This document shows, piece by piece, positions 17,736 through 26,166 of a stretch of 47,210 bases of DNA. Origin of the DNA: S012-113 sp965368405 (GTDB lineage: Bacteria > Bacteroidota > Bacteroidia > Cytophagales > Cyclobacteriaceae). The stretch lies in contig CBDUMS010000016.1 in the NCBI GenBank assembly GCA_965368405.1, positions 1 through 47,210 on the forward strand, read 5' to 3'. Under the pieces are notes generated by a model. That model was not told the origin of the DNA and did not search any database. It saw nothing but the letters and a program-made list of their open reading frames with translations. Each line of letters starts with the position of its first letter. The first letter of the stretch is position 1. The translations under genes were made by a program, and so were the position numbers.

Positions 17736-17815
17736 TTTTTTGGAATTTTAGTTCATCAAAGAATGTACGATTGTATAATTAATCTGAAGTTAGTTACAAT
17801 TTATTAAATAAAATA

Positions 17816-18898
17816 TTAAAATTCATTTCCGCTCGACCTACCTAAATGGGTCATGGCACATCTGAATCCGATGTATGCTCTAGTTGAATCCTGGTATTCA
17901 AATGCACGAGTACCTGTTTCTAAATAGAACGCAACATCTTTCCAAGAACCTCCACGAATAACCTTTCTCATCTCGCTTTCATTCCTGTACTCTGGATTAA
18001 GATCCCAAACCAATGGAACAGAAGCAGGGTGGAATGCATCCTGAGTCCACTCAGAAACATTACCAGCCATATCAACCAAGCCATAATCATTAGGGAAATA
18101 TTGACCAATTGGCGCTGTATATGCAAAGCCATCGTCGTAGTAGTTACCTCTACCCGGCTTAAAGTTTGCAAGCATACAGCCTTTAGAATTTCTTATATAT
18201 GGATTACCCCATGGGTACTTAGCCATGTCGCGCCCGCCTCGAGCAGCGTATTCCCACTCCGCTTCAGAAGGTAGCCTGAAGTTTGGCATTGGCCAACCTG
18301 TCTCTCTTACATGGTAATCGTTCATGTAGGCTGTTCTCCACTCACAAAAGTATTGAGCAGCAGTCCAGCTTACTCCAACTACAGGATACTGATCATAGGC
18401 AGGATGTGAATAATAGTATTCCTGCAACGGATCTCCCATATGATGTGAAAAGTCTTTTACAAAAACAGTGGTGTCAGGGTAATACGCTAACAGCGAATCA
18501 ACAGGCCATGCGCCAGTACCGGTTACGGAAATACCTGTTGTTGTTACCCCAGAACCCAATGAATCCATTTTAATGGCTTCAATAAACTGACGGTATTCAT
18601 TATTGGTAATTTCTGAATCATCCATAAAGAAGCTACCTATAGTAACTTGTTTATTATAGTTTATCTGAGTTTGTCCAACATCTTCATCGGCCTGCCCCAT
18701 ATGAAATGTCCCTGCCGGAATAGGAACCATACCATACGGCGTAGTCATAACCCAGCCAGCTGGTCTATCAACAACACCTGTTAGATCACCGGTTGGCTGA
18801 TTACCGCCACCTCCAAACAAACCACATCCCGTGATAAATGCCGCACTTACCATTAAAATTCCTAATGTTCGCGCCTTATAAATAGTATCTTTTGTCAT
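17816..18898 (-). CDS. gldK: Gliding motility/T9SS lipoprotein GldK (PorK)
   Basis: A 360-residue outer-membrane lipoprotein; the lipobox ends at Cys25 (AFITGC). The rest is a formylglycine-generating-enzyme-like fold with the expected landmarks IPAGTFHMGQADED, PVVGVSWTAAQYFCEWR, RLPSEAEWEYAARGG, DMAGNVSEWTQDAF and VIRGGSW. The cysteine pair that follows RGGS in catalytic members of the fold is missing here (KDVAFYLETGTR follows), in keeping with a structural rather than enzymatic role. GldK forms the ring with GldN under the outer membrane. It starts 168 bases after porP, and this AT-rich gap could hold its own promoter. Confidence 0.95.
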   Translation of the reverse strand: MTKDTIYKARTLGILMVSAAFITGCGLFGGGGNQPTGDLTGVVDRPAGWVMTTPYGMVPIPAGTFHMGQADEDVGQTQINYNKQVTIGSFFMDDSEITNNEYRQFIEAIKMDSLGSGVTTTGISVTGTGAWPVDSLLAYYPDTTVFVKDFSHHMGDPLQEYYYSHPAYDQYPVVGVSWTAAQYFCEWRTAYMNDYHVRETGWPMPNFRLPSEAEWEYAARGGRDMAKYPWGNPYIRNSKGCMLANFKPGRGNYYDDGFAYTAPIGQYFPNDYGLVDMAGNVSEWTQDAFHPASVPLVWDLNPEYRNESEMRKVIRGGSWKDVAFYLETGTRAFEYQDSTRAYIGFRCAMTHLGRSSGNEF

Positions 18899-19066
18899 GT
18901 TGTTAGGTTTAATCCGTATTTAGATAAACAAACACAAATTAAATATATTGCCCAATAATAAGTTAATTCAGCAATATTTTCATTTTTTTTTAAAAAAACA
19001 GTTTATTATCAAAAATCAGAGCACAAATTGTACAAATTATCGGAGAAAGCAAAATTTTTTCTTCGT

Positions 19067-20026
19067 TTAATGCCTAAATCGTGGTGTCCGTATAACCTTT
19101 TTACCACCAAAGTTGTTAACTGGAAGCAAATAGGACAATCTTATTTCATGCGATGTAGGCTGCTTAGCCTCCTGATCATGCACGATATAATCAAACCCGT
19201 AACCTACTTCCAAAGCCTTAGACTTTAATAAGCTCATTCCTAAAATAATTGCTGCAGACTCCTGATACTTATAACTTATACCTCCCCAAAACCTATCATT
19301 GAGTCGAGCAATAGCACCAACGTTGATAAGTGCTTTCTTGAAATCGGACTGAACAAGTAAAGATGGAGTAATAGTTAAGTTATAGGATATATCGTAATGA
19401 TATCCTCCCATAACAAACAAGGTAGGCTGCAAGGTGTTTCGTAGGTTTTCTATGCCAAAGTTAAAGCTAGGACTAAGCAGATGGTTTACACTAACCGAGA
19501 CATAGTATTTCTTTGCCTGAAAATAGGCTCCTAAGCCCATGTCTAGTCTGGTCTGCGTCTCCTTGCCAGTTTTTAATAAGGGGTCGTTAGGATCGCTAGG
19601 ACGATACTGACTGAAGTCGATTGACTGAGAGAAGAACCCCATGTTAACACCAAGGCTTAACTTATTCTCCTTTATAGCAATATGATATGCATAGGACCCC
19701 TGCATACTGAGGTTATTGAGGTTTCCTAGGTTGTCGTTAATAATATAGGCTCCAAAGCCACTTCTTAATTTATAAATGGGTGAGTTCATGGTAAGCACCT
19801 GGGTAGTTGGTGCACCGCCGGGACCATCAAAGGTTGATGCGTATCCCGTCCATTTAGAACGAAGTAGTAGATTAAAATGTGTAACCCCCTCCACGCCAGC
19901 GTATGCTGGGTTGTAGTACATTTTATTAAACATAAATTGCGTAAACTCCGGATCCTGCTGCGCAGAAACCGAACCTCCTACAAAAAAGATAAGGCCAACT
20001 AAACTAAGAATACGCTTACGTATCAT
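19067..20026 (-). CDS. porP: PorP/SprF family type IX secretion outer-membrane protein
   Basis: A 319-residue protein with a signal peptide ending GGSVSAQ and the family start QQDPEFTQFMFNKMYYNPAY, directly recognised as PorP/SprF. The remainder has alternating beta strands typical of a 14-stranded outer-membrane barrel. PorP-type proteins anchor type IX cargo or link the gliding machinery to the outer membrane. Its position directly before gldK gives the order porP-gldK-gldL-gldM-gldN, equivalent to porPKLMN in Porphyromonas. The preceding 108-base gap to hemD holds a 10-bp inverted repeat (20058-20089). Which paralogue (porP or sprF) is meant cannot be resolved by eye. Confidence 0.92.
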   Translation of the reverse strand: MIRKRILSLVGLIFFVGGSVSAQQDPEFTQFMFNKMYYNPAYAGVEGVTHFNLLLRSKWTGYASTFDGPGGAPTTQVLTMNSPIYKLRSGFGAYIINDNLGNLNNLSMQGSYAYHIAIKENKLSLGVNMGFFSQSIDFSQYRPSDPNDPLLKTGKETQTRLDMGLGAYFQAKKYYVSVSVNHLLSPSFNFGIENLRNTLQPTLFVMGGYHYDISYNLTITPSLLVQSDFKKALINVGAIARLNDRFWGGISYKYQESAAIILGMSLLKSKALEVGYGFDYIVHDQEAKQPTSHEIRLSYLLPVNNFGGKKVIRTPRFRH

Positions 20027-20057
20027 GCAATTGCAATTTATTAGAGCATAAATATAA

Positions 20058-20089
20058 GCTAATATTTATTTTGGATTAAAAATATTAGC
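20058..20089. repeat. 10-bp inverted repeat in the hemD-porP gap
   Basis: GCTAATATTT (20058-20067) and AAATATTAGC (20080-20089) are perfect inverted copies with a 12-base spacer. In the minus-strand transcript it would form a hairpin in the porP leader about 32 bases before the ATG, followed by TTATATTTATG rather than a clean T-run. It could be a leader hairpin, an operator or a weak terminator separating hemD from porP. Confidence 0.45.
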
Positions 20090-20134
20090 CTAATAAGACT
20101 ACAAATAAACGCAAAAGAATAACTAACGGTTCAG

Positions 20135-20914
20135 CTACGAACGGACTTTTTTGATATAGACCTCTATCGCTCCGGTCATTGAAGGAGCTTCTGGAAGAGG
20201 TGCTTCAATATCTACAAGCAGGTCTGCTTCTCGCGCAGCTTGTGCAGTTGTGGGCCCAAATGTTGCTATCCTGGTATTATTCTGCTTGAATTCAGGGAAG
20301 TTAACGAACAATGAATTAATGCCTGAAGGGCTGAAAAATGCTATAACATCATATTTAATATCAGCTAAATCAGATAGATCGCTCGCTACTGTCTTATAAA
20401 GAGTAGCCTCGGTGAAATTAAACCCGTTCGAAGCCATATAGTTAGGTATATCGTCTTTGCGAATATTGGAGCATGGAAATAAAAATTTCTCTGTCTTGTG
20501 TTTACTCAAGACTTCGATCAACTCCATAGGAGTTCGTTCGCCAGTAAATATTTTACGCTTACGGATAACAATATATTTCTGAAGATAGTTAGCCGTCTGC
20601 TCTGAAATACAGAAGTATTTCATATCACCAGGCACATCAATCTTAAGTCCTTTACAGATATTGAAAAAATGATCTACAGCGTTCCTGCTTGTAAAAATTA
20701 CCGCAGTATGCTCCAGAATGTTAATTTTTTGCTGACGAAACTCTTTCAAATCAACGGGCTGAACCTCGATGAATGGCCTGAAGTCTACTTTGACATCGTA
20801 CTTCTCGGCTAAATTATAATAAGGTGAATTTTCACTTTGAGGTTTAGGTTGAGAAACTAATATGCTCTTAACAGCTTTCAACCGATCTTTAAGCTCTGCT
20901 TTCATTGTATCCAC
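20135..20914 (-). CDS. hemD: Uroporphyrinogen-III synthase
   Basis: A 259-residue cytosolic protein of the HemD family, which cyclises hydroxymethylbilane in tetrapyrrole synthesis. Visible family features are the two alternating alpha/beta domains: VFTSRNAVDHFFNIC in the first half, FLFPCSNIRKDDIPNYM as the domain linker region, and FFSPSGINSLFVNFPEF and RIATFGPTTAQAAREADL in the second. HemD is poorly conserved in general, so the call rests on this pattern. It lies between the DUF4271-like gene (29 bases upstream) and porP, an association recurrent in Bacteroidota. A second ATG (M4) is also a possible start. Confidence 0.88.
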   Translation of the reverse strand: MDTMKAELKDRLKAVKSILVSQPKPQSENSPYYNLAEKYDVKVDFRPFIEVQPVDLKEFRQQKINILEHTAVIFTSRNAVDHFFNICKGLKIDVPGDMKYFCISEQTANYLQKYIVIRKRKIFTGERTPMELIEVLSKHKTEKFLFPCSNIRKDDIPNYMASNGFNFTEATLYKTVASDLSDLADIKYDVIAFFSPSGINSLFVNFPEFKQNNTRIATFGPTTAQAAREADLLVDIEAPLPEAPSMTGAIEVYIKKVRS

Positions 20915-20943
20915 TTGTTCCTTTTTGTTACTGCTCCAGCGTG

Positions 20944-22077
20944 TTATGTTGTGTATAATTTAAACAAAAACACTACTGGGATTAATTCCGTGGCGCAAAG
21001 GTAAACAATAATATAAAGAAGCGTATGGCCTGTTACTAAACTTAACTTAAAAAAGAGTATGCCCTCAATAATGATCAGGCCTCCGACCAAAACGATCCAG
21101 TACAACTGCTCACCAATTAGGTTAGGTATCAAAAAATGTACCAGAGAAATTGTCGCCATTAGGAGGGCCATAATAAAAACTAAGCGTATTAATGATGCGT
21201 AGTGAATATTGGTAATGTTTAAACCAAAGACCGAAGACATAATTGCAGTAAGGAAATACTTCAGAATAATAGCAATGAAAATGATTACGGTTACTATTCC
21301 CCAACCCAAGGCAATAATCCAAAACCCATTAGACGATGGTGATACTCCAAGAATCTCTAGCTCACCAGGAAAGAAATACATAAAGCATAGCGTTGAAAAT
21401 GCGAATAGCGAACTTATCAGGAAAAGGAAAAATATATTAGGCACTCGCAGATAAGGTATCTTATAGATTAGCTCGTCTATGGTCTTAAAGCGAAATGTTC
21501 GTTGCAATAAAAAATACTGATTTGTTAGTTCAGGAAATCGAGTTTTTAAAACTACAATGATGAACAGCAGAAAAGTAAAGGCTGTATAAAAGAAGTTGCT
21601 AAAGCTATTTGAAAATCGAGATGGCTGGAACAAATGCGCCGATTGTCCTACGATAGGCTTGGTTCTGACTTCAGTAACAAGATTTGGTAATAATTTATCG
21701 CCATGGATCGAAAAAAAAGGCTCAGGATCTATAATGGCTTCTTTCAAACTATCGATCTTAAAGTTACTCCACCCTGGGTTTAATTGACTCAGCAGCTGAC
21801 CTCTATAGAAGAGGTATGCTTTATGGTTTACGCTTATAGAGAGGTAGAATGGATTGAACTCCTCATTCTTAAGAGAAAAGCTAACAACCCTACTGGTAAG
21901 GTTTTGTTCATCTACAGGAAGGAATCCTTGATGCTCTTGACTATAGCTTACCCACTCCTGCTTAAGATTATGTATTAACTGCTGCGACAGACCGTTTGAA
22001 AAACTCAATAGCACTAGTGTGCTTATAATAAGCCCTTTTAAGAAAATAATGTTCTTAGAATCGCGCAACATATCCAA
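20944..22077 (-). CDS. DUF4271-like multi-pass membrane protein
   Basis: A 377-residue protein: signal-like helix near residues 13-30, about 130 residues of soluble sequence, then six or more hydrophobic helices from about residue 165 to 370. The gene order (before hemD and near porP) and domain layout match the DUF4271 proteins of Bacteroidota; I recognise no catalytic motif. Its first 23 bases overlap the end of the Omp85-like gene in another frame, suggesting translational coupling. An internal ATG (M3) gives a very similar start. Conserved company with hemD and type IX genes hints at a shared transcript, but a role in secretion is unproven. Confidence 0.7.
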   Translation of the reverse strand: MDMLRDSKNIIFLKGLIISTLVLLSFSNGLSQQLIHNLKQEWVSYSQEHQGFLPVDEQNLTSRVVSFSLKNEEFNPFYLSISVNHKAYLFYRGQLLSQLNPGWSNFKIDSLKEAIIDPEPFFSIHGDKLLPNLVTEVRTKPIVGQSAHLFQPSRFSNSFSNFFYTAFTFLLFIIVVLKTRFPELTNQYFLLQRTFRFKTIDELIYKIPYLRVPNIFFLFLISSLFAFSTLCFMYFFPGELEILGVSPSSNGFWIIALGWGIVTVIIFIAIILKYFLTAIMSSVFGLNITNIHYASLIRLVFIMALLMATISLVHFLIPNLIGEQLYWIVLVGGLIIIEGILFFKLSLVTGHTLLYIIVYLCATELIPVVFLFKLYTT

Positions 22078-23758
22078 TGTGAATCTTAGATTGGGTCAAT
22101 GATAATGATTGTTCTTTGGAAACACCAAGCGCATAGATTAATTGTAAATCTCCAGCCGCTGTATTCAAAAATATTCCGGCACCAAACCCATAGGGTGTGT
22201 CGTTAAACTGACTTATAGAATTCATTGTTAGTGCCTGGTCGAAAAAGGCAAATAACCTTGAGTTCTGGTTGAAGGCAAGCCGGGCCTCTATTCTGGCCAA
22301 GCCATATGAGGAAACAAATAATTCTAAGTCATTAAACCCTCGAAGCGAGTTAACGCCACCGAGCCGCAATAAATCATTTGTGAAGAGAATATCGTTATTG
22401 TATACGGTTGCCAGCTGCACATTGACATGGAAAGCAAAAGGACCAGATATTCGTTGATTTAGCTCTCCTCCCAGCTTAGCCCTAATTTGAATTGAGTTCA
22501 ATCTTAGGCTGTCATATACTTCATCGACTATTGCTGCATTCTTTCTAATCGTTTTATTGCCAATGTTCAACTCGGCAAAAAACTTCTGCCCGCGCATAGG
22601 ATTGATTTGATTACCGAGCCCATTATAGCTAAGGTTTACACCGAGCTGCTGAAGATTAAAGTCTGCAAACTCAGGAATTGCTAATGAATCCGTTGGAGTC
22701 GATAAGGTTCTGGAGGTTATAATGTTAGTTTGTAGCGCCACCTCGAGTTTTTTGGATTGAAAAAACCCGCTAATTGTAAGGTCGGTATTTAGAAATGCTG
22801 AATCTTGTTTTAATAGATCGAAATCAAATTCTAAGCCCACCTTCGAACGTAGAAAATTTGGATGGCGATAATCTACTTGAAGTTTTTGGGAGGCATTCTG
22901 AAATTGTTGCCAGACGAGTGATAACGATTTGCCCGATTTAAATAAATTCTCCAGGTGTAGGTTAACGAAGCCTGTAAGCCTAAGGGTATTATTCTGATTA
23001 GGGAAAAAACCAACAATAGCATCAATTCTGTTCGCCTTTCGAGGTTCTAGATGTAATCCAATATTGCAAAGATTATTCTCGTAACGGAGTTCGAGCGAAT
23101 CATTAAAATTACAATAGGTTAGTTGGTTAAGTCTTGATGAAATATTGGCAATTGCCTCATGATTGTAGAGTGCACCTTTCTTTACATCTAAATAGCTTTC
23201 TAAAAATCGAGGATTTATAAAATTACGTGGGCTAATGCTAAGGCTATCAAATTGAATCAACGGTCCCGGTCGATAACTCAACACGCCCTCTACATATCCC
23301 TTTCTTATTTCAATATTCAAAAGATTAAACTCTGCAAAGGGATAACCGTTTTTTGACGCTTGCTTCAGAAGTTTGTTCATTAGTTTACTGAAAGCTGAAA
23401 TAGAAAAATCTCTACCCTCAAAATCACGCTTTCGATACCCGGCCTTACTGAGCATTTCTTCTGGAATATTATTTACCCCAAGCGACTGCCAATAATACTT
23501 CTTGCCAACATTAATTAAAGCCTGATAGGTTGTATCGTAAGCGATTTTATCGACATTGGCCAGCAAATACCCAGATGAAAAAAGCTGGTTTTGAACCAGG
23601 ATAACCTTCTGTACAAACCCGACACTATCGGCGCGACCATTTATGCTGGTAATTTTCGGATCAGTATTATTAATAAAGTCGATATCATAGACTCTCTCTT
23701 GCCCAGATGCAACTGAAACAAGTGTTAGTATTAAAAAAATGGTGCTGTAGATTTTCAA
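22055..23758 (-). CDS. Omp85/BamA-TamA family outer-membrane protein
   Basis: A 567-residue protein starting at TTG (23758), with a signal peptide ending SVASGQ. The N-terminal half (about 20-270) is POTRA-like, and the C-terminal half is a beta barrel ending in Phe (HIGYVARF), as outer-membrane barrels do. GGVNSLRGFNDLELF (about residues 445-460) corresponds to the RGF motif of loop 6 in Omp85 proteins. It is shorter than BamA, so a TamA-like or lineage-specific member is likely. It is the first gene of a unit running into the DUF4271-like gene, hemD and the type IX genes. Substrate unknown. Confidence 0.82.
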   Translation of the reverse strand: MKIYSTIFLILTLVSVASGQERVYDIDFINNTDPKITSINGRADSVGFVQKVILVQNQLFSSGYLLANVDKIAYDTTYQALINVGKKYYWQSLGVNNIPEEMLSKAGYRKRDFEGRDFSISAFSKLMNKLLKQASKNGYPFAEFNLLNIEIRKGYVEGVLSYRPGPLIQFDSLSISPRNFINPRFLESYLDVKKGALYNHEAIANISSRLNQLTYCNFNDSLELRYENNLCNIGLHLEPRKANRIDAIVGFFPNQNNTLRLTGFVNLHLENLFKSGKSLSLVWQQFQNASQKLQVDYRHPNFLRSKVGLEFDFDLLKQDSAFLNTDLTISGFFQSKKLEVALQTNIITSRTLSTPTDSLAIPEFADFNLQQLGVNLSYNGLGNQINPMRGQKFFAELNIGNKTIRKNAAIVDEVYDSLRLNSIQIRAKLGGELNQRISGPFAFHVNVQLATVYNNDILFTNDLLRLGGVNSLRGFNDLELFVSSYGLARIEARLAFNQNSRLFAFFDQALTMNSISQFNDTPYGFGAGIFLNTAAGDLQLIYALGVSKEQSLSLTQSKIHIGYVARF

Positions 23759-23776
23759 ACACTATTACCTTTACAT

Positions 23777-23784
23777 CAAAAGTA
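23777..23784 (-). promoter_or_regulatory. Candidate -7 box of the Omp85-like gene, in a 31-base divergent gap
   Basis: The minus strand reads TACTTTTG, an exact TAnnTTTG match, 18 bases upstream of the TTG start. On the plus strand TACCTTTA (23766-23773, seven of eight) lies 16 bases before the hemW TTG. Both would give very short leaders, and the upstream elements of each would lie in the other gene. No -33 element was found for either. Confidence 0.35.
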
Positions 23785-23789
23785 GAATT

Positions 23790-24914
23790 TTGGCAGGAAT
23801 TTACATCCATATACCGTATTGCAAACAAGCCTGCTATTATTGCAATTTCCATTTCAGCACCTCTTTGCAGAGCATGGATGCCCTAGTGGCTGCAATAATT
23901 AAGGAAATTGAGATTCAAAAACAGTTTATAAGCGAAGATGTTTCAAGTATTTACTTTGGAGGAGGCACTCCCTCATTATTAACTGGTGGGCAATTATCGA
24001 AGATCATGAGTGCCCTTCGGCAACAATTTAATGTAGACCCTAATGCCGAAATTACCCTTGAAGCTAACCCCGACGATGTAACTGAAGCAAAGGCAGAAGA
24101 ATGGAAATTACATCAGGTTAACCGCATAAGTTTAGGGGTGCAGTCTTTTGATAACGATGTTTTATTAAGCCTGAATCGATCTCATAATGCCAAACAGGCA
24201 ATCGAAAGTATCTCTATTCTTCAAGATAATGAGTTGGTTAATATTTCTATTGATTTGATTTATGGCATTCCAAATCAATCATTTGCAACATGGCAGCAAA
24301 ATCTGGATAAAACAATAGCGTTAAACATTCCACATATCTCGAGCTATGCCTTAACGATAGAGAATAATACAGTCTTTGGGAAGTGGAACAAAAGGGGTAA
24401 GTATTCGGCTGCTTCGGAGGAATCGTATGAGCAGGAGTATAATTATTTATGTACTGCTTTAAAGCGTGCAAAATATGATCATTATGAAGTTTCGAATTTT
24501 GCTAAGCAAAACTGCCGAAGTATGCATAACTCCTCGTACTGGCGTCAAGAATCTTATCTAGGGATTGGGCCGGGCGCGCACTCCTTCGATGGGAAAGATC
24601 GTTTTTTTAACGTTAGCAATAATGCGGCTTACATTCGAGCCTTAGAGGAGGGGAAAGTACCCAATACTAAAGACTCTCTTACTAAAGACGACCGCTTTAA
24701 TGAGTATCTCCTTACGGGGTTAAGAACCATAGAGGGAGTTCGTCTCGATTATCTCTTCGAAGAGTTTGATGTTGACCTTAAAAAAAAGCATCAAAGATTT
24801 TTGACAAAATGTGTGCAGGAAGGATTGATAATTATAAGTAGCGATAGACTTAGCTTATCGGAAAATGGTTTTTTTGTCTCAGATTCTATTATACTTGAAT
24901 TCATGAAAGAGTAA
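23790..24914 (+). CDS. hemW: HemW-type radical SAM protein (heme chaperone)
   Basis: A 374-residue protein beginning at TTG, giving the expected N-terminus AGIYIHIPYCKQACYYCNF. Cys11, Cys15 and Cys18 form the CX3CX2C motif that binds the 4Fe-4S cluster, followed by YFGGGTPSLL and SLGVQSFDN. A C-terminal helical HemW domain (from about 290) is present. The family was long annotated as coproporphyrinogen III dehydrogenase; HemW members bind and insert heme. The residue pattern here (CNFHFST) fits HemW rather than true HemN. It is divergent from the Omp85-like gene by 31 bases and is followed one base later by the cyclase gene. Confidence 0.9.
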   Translation: MAGIYIHIPYCKQACYYCNFHFSTSLQSMDALVAAIIKEIEIQKQFISEDVSSIYFGGGTPSLLTGGQLSKIMSALRQQFNVDPNAEITLEANPDDVTEAKAEEWKLHQVNRISLGVQSFDNDVLLSLNRSHNAKQAIESISILQDNELVNISIDLIYGIPNQSFATWQQNLDKTIALNIPHISSYALTIENNTVFGKWNKRGKYSAASEESYEQEYNYLCTALKRAKYDHYEVSNFAKQNCRSMHNSSYWRQESYLGIGPGAHSFDGKDRFFNVSNNAAYIRALEEGKVPNTKDSLTKDDRFNEYLLTGLRTIEGVRLDYLFEEFDVDLKKKHQRFLTKCVQEGLIIISSDRLSLSENGFFVSDSIILEFMKE

Positions 24915-24915
24915 T

Positions 24916-25671
24916 ATGAAAGCAAAAATTGAATGGAGTAATAAGAATTTTGAAGTAGACTTTGGCAACCCTATGTCAATTGGTATAACGCTAAATGACG
25001 GAGACAAAAATCCGAATTGCTATTTCGCGGATTCGGTGAAGTTCGAAGCTATAAGAACCTCTGATTTTGTAGGTAGTATTCGTGATGGGGGTTCTGTTAA
25101 TCATAAAAAAATATTATTGTCACCACATGGAAACGGTACACATACCGAGTGCTCTGGTCATATTTATGATAATGAAAACACAATAGCAGATATAAGAACT
25201 AACCATATGCATGTGGGACAGCTGGTTAGTGTTGATCTTGAAAAAAATGCTGAAGGTGATCTAATTATTGGAGAAGCTGATTTACGAAAATCACTCACCG
25301 CTGAAAATGTTTCGGCATTGATTATAAGAACAAAGCCAAACCTAAAAGACAAGTGCCACCGTAATTATTCGGGCTCAAATCCCCCCTACCTTTCCAAGGA
25401 AAGTATGGCGTTGATAGTAGAACATGGCATAGAACATCTTATAGTTGACCTCCCATCGGTTGACAAGGAGGTTGACGGCGGTGCCCTTGTAAACCACAAC
25501 CAATTCTGGGATTATAATGATCCCAACAGAGGTCATTGTACAATTACCGAGCTCGCATTTATCGAGGACAGTATCGAAAATGGAATCTATCTCGTTGATT
25601 TGCAATTTTTGAAAATAGCGCTAGATGTATCTCCGAGTAACCCTATTTTGTATTCGTTAAATCCAATTTGA
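24916..25671 (+). CDS. Cyclase family metal-dependent hydrolase (kynurenine formamidase-like)
   Basis: A 251-residue cytosolic protein. The metal-binding motif of the family is visible as HGNGTHTECSGHI (residues 75-87), a variant of HxGTHxDxxxH with Glu in place of Asp. EHGIEHLIVDLPSVDKEVDGG and FWDYNDPNRGHCTITELAF are other conserved-looking segments. Members hydrolyse amides, lactones or cyclic substrates; kynurenine formamidase and isatin hydrolase share the fold, and no other kynurenine genes are nearby, so the substrate cannot be named. It starts one base after the hemW stop, so it is likely cotranscribed. Confidence 0.82.
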   Translation: MKAKIEWSNKNFEVDFGNPMSIGITLNDGDKNPNCYFADSVKFEAIRTSDFVGSIRDGGSVNHKKILLSPHGNGTHTECSGHIYDNENTIADIRTNHMHVGQLVSVDLEKNAEGDLIIGEADLRKSLTAENVSALIIRTKPNLKDKCHRNYSGSNPPYLSKESMALIVEHGIEHLIVDLPSVDKEVDGGALVNHNQFWDYNDPNRGHCTITELAFIEDSIENGIYLVDLQFLKIALDVSPSNPILYSLNPI

Positions 25672-25785
25672 GGTCGGCATAATTCAAAATAGTTACCTTT
25701 TGGTATTTGAGCGTATGATTTTAAGACGAATCACAATTTAAAAATGTAAAATTGCTTACGGTTTAGGCTATCTTTACTCGAGACA

Positions 25786-26166
25786 ATGGAGACAGAAAAA
25801 CTCAGTGATGAAAAAATGGTTTTGATGTTGCTAAAAGCAATCATCTTCCATTACCATGGTCTGGATGAAGATGAAGAGAAAATTCTTCTTCGCTCAGCGG
25901 GAGAATTGGAAGCCCAAAATGAGCTGAAATGGGCATTTGACTTTATTGCAGAAGACTATGTTTCGGCATTTGATCGAGCTCGTGAATTCATGAAAAAGTC
26001 GATGGACTCTATCGACAAGTATAAACGCTTACAGTTCATAAATCTTACCTGGAAGGCCAATAGCGAGAAAGGCTATATTACCGAAATGGAAGCAACGGCC
26101 ATGTTAAAAATTGCCAAGGACTGGGCTGTTGACCAAGAGCTAATTGCAATGGTGCAACCAAGCTAG
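25786..26166 (+). CDS. Small conserved hypothetical acidic helical protein
   Basis: A 126-residue protein without signal peptide or membrane helix, rich in Glu, Asp, Lys and Met and apparently all-helical. EDEEKILLRSAGEL and KGYITEMEATAMLKIAKDWAV have the look of TerB-like or EF-hand-free helical bundles, but I cannot assign it. It has 114 bases of its own upstream sequence, and its 3' end overlaps the convergent LytTR regulator by four bases. The gene looks real because of a consistent amphipathic pattern and a Met start in sensible context; the function is unknown. Confidence 0.55.
   Translation: METEKLSDEKMVLMLLKAIIFHYHGLDEDEEKILLRSAGELEAQNELKWAFDFIAEDYVSAFDRAREFMKKSMDSIDKYKRLQFINLTWKANSEKGYITEMEATAMLKIAKDWAVDQELIAMVQPS

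Noticed and set aside
18980..19005. T-run followed by A-run in the porP-gldK gap
   Set aside because: Simple AT-rich low-complexity sequence; self-complementary only because of composition, with no stem of mixed bases.
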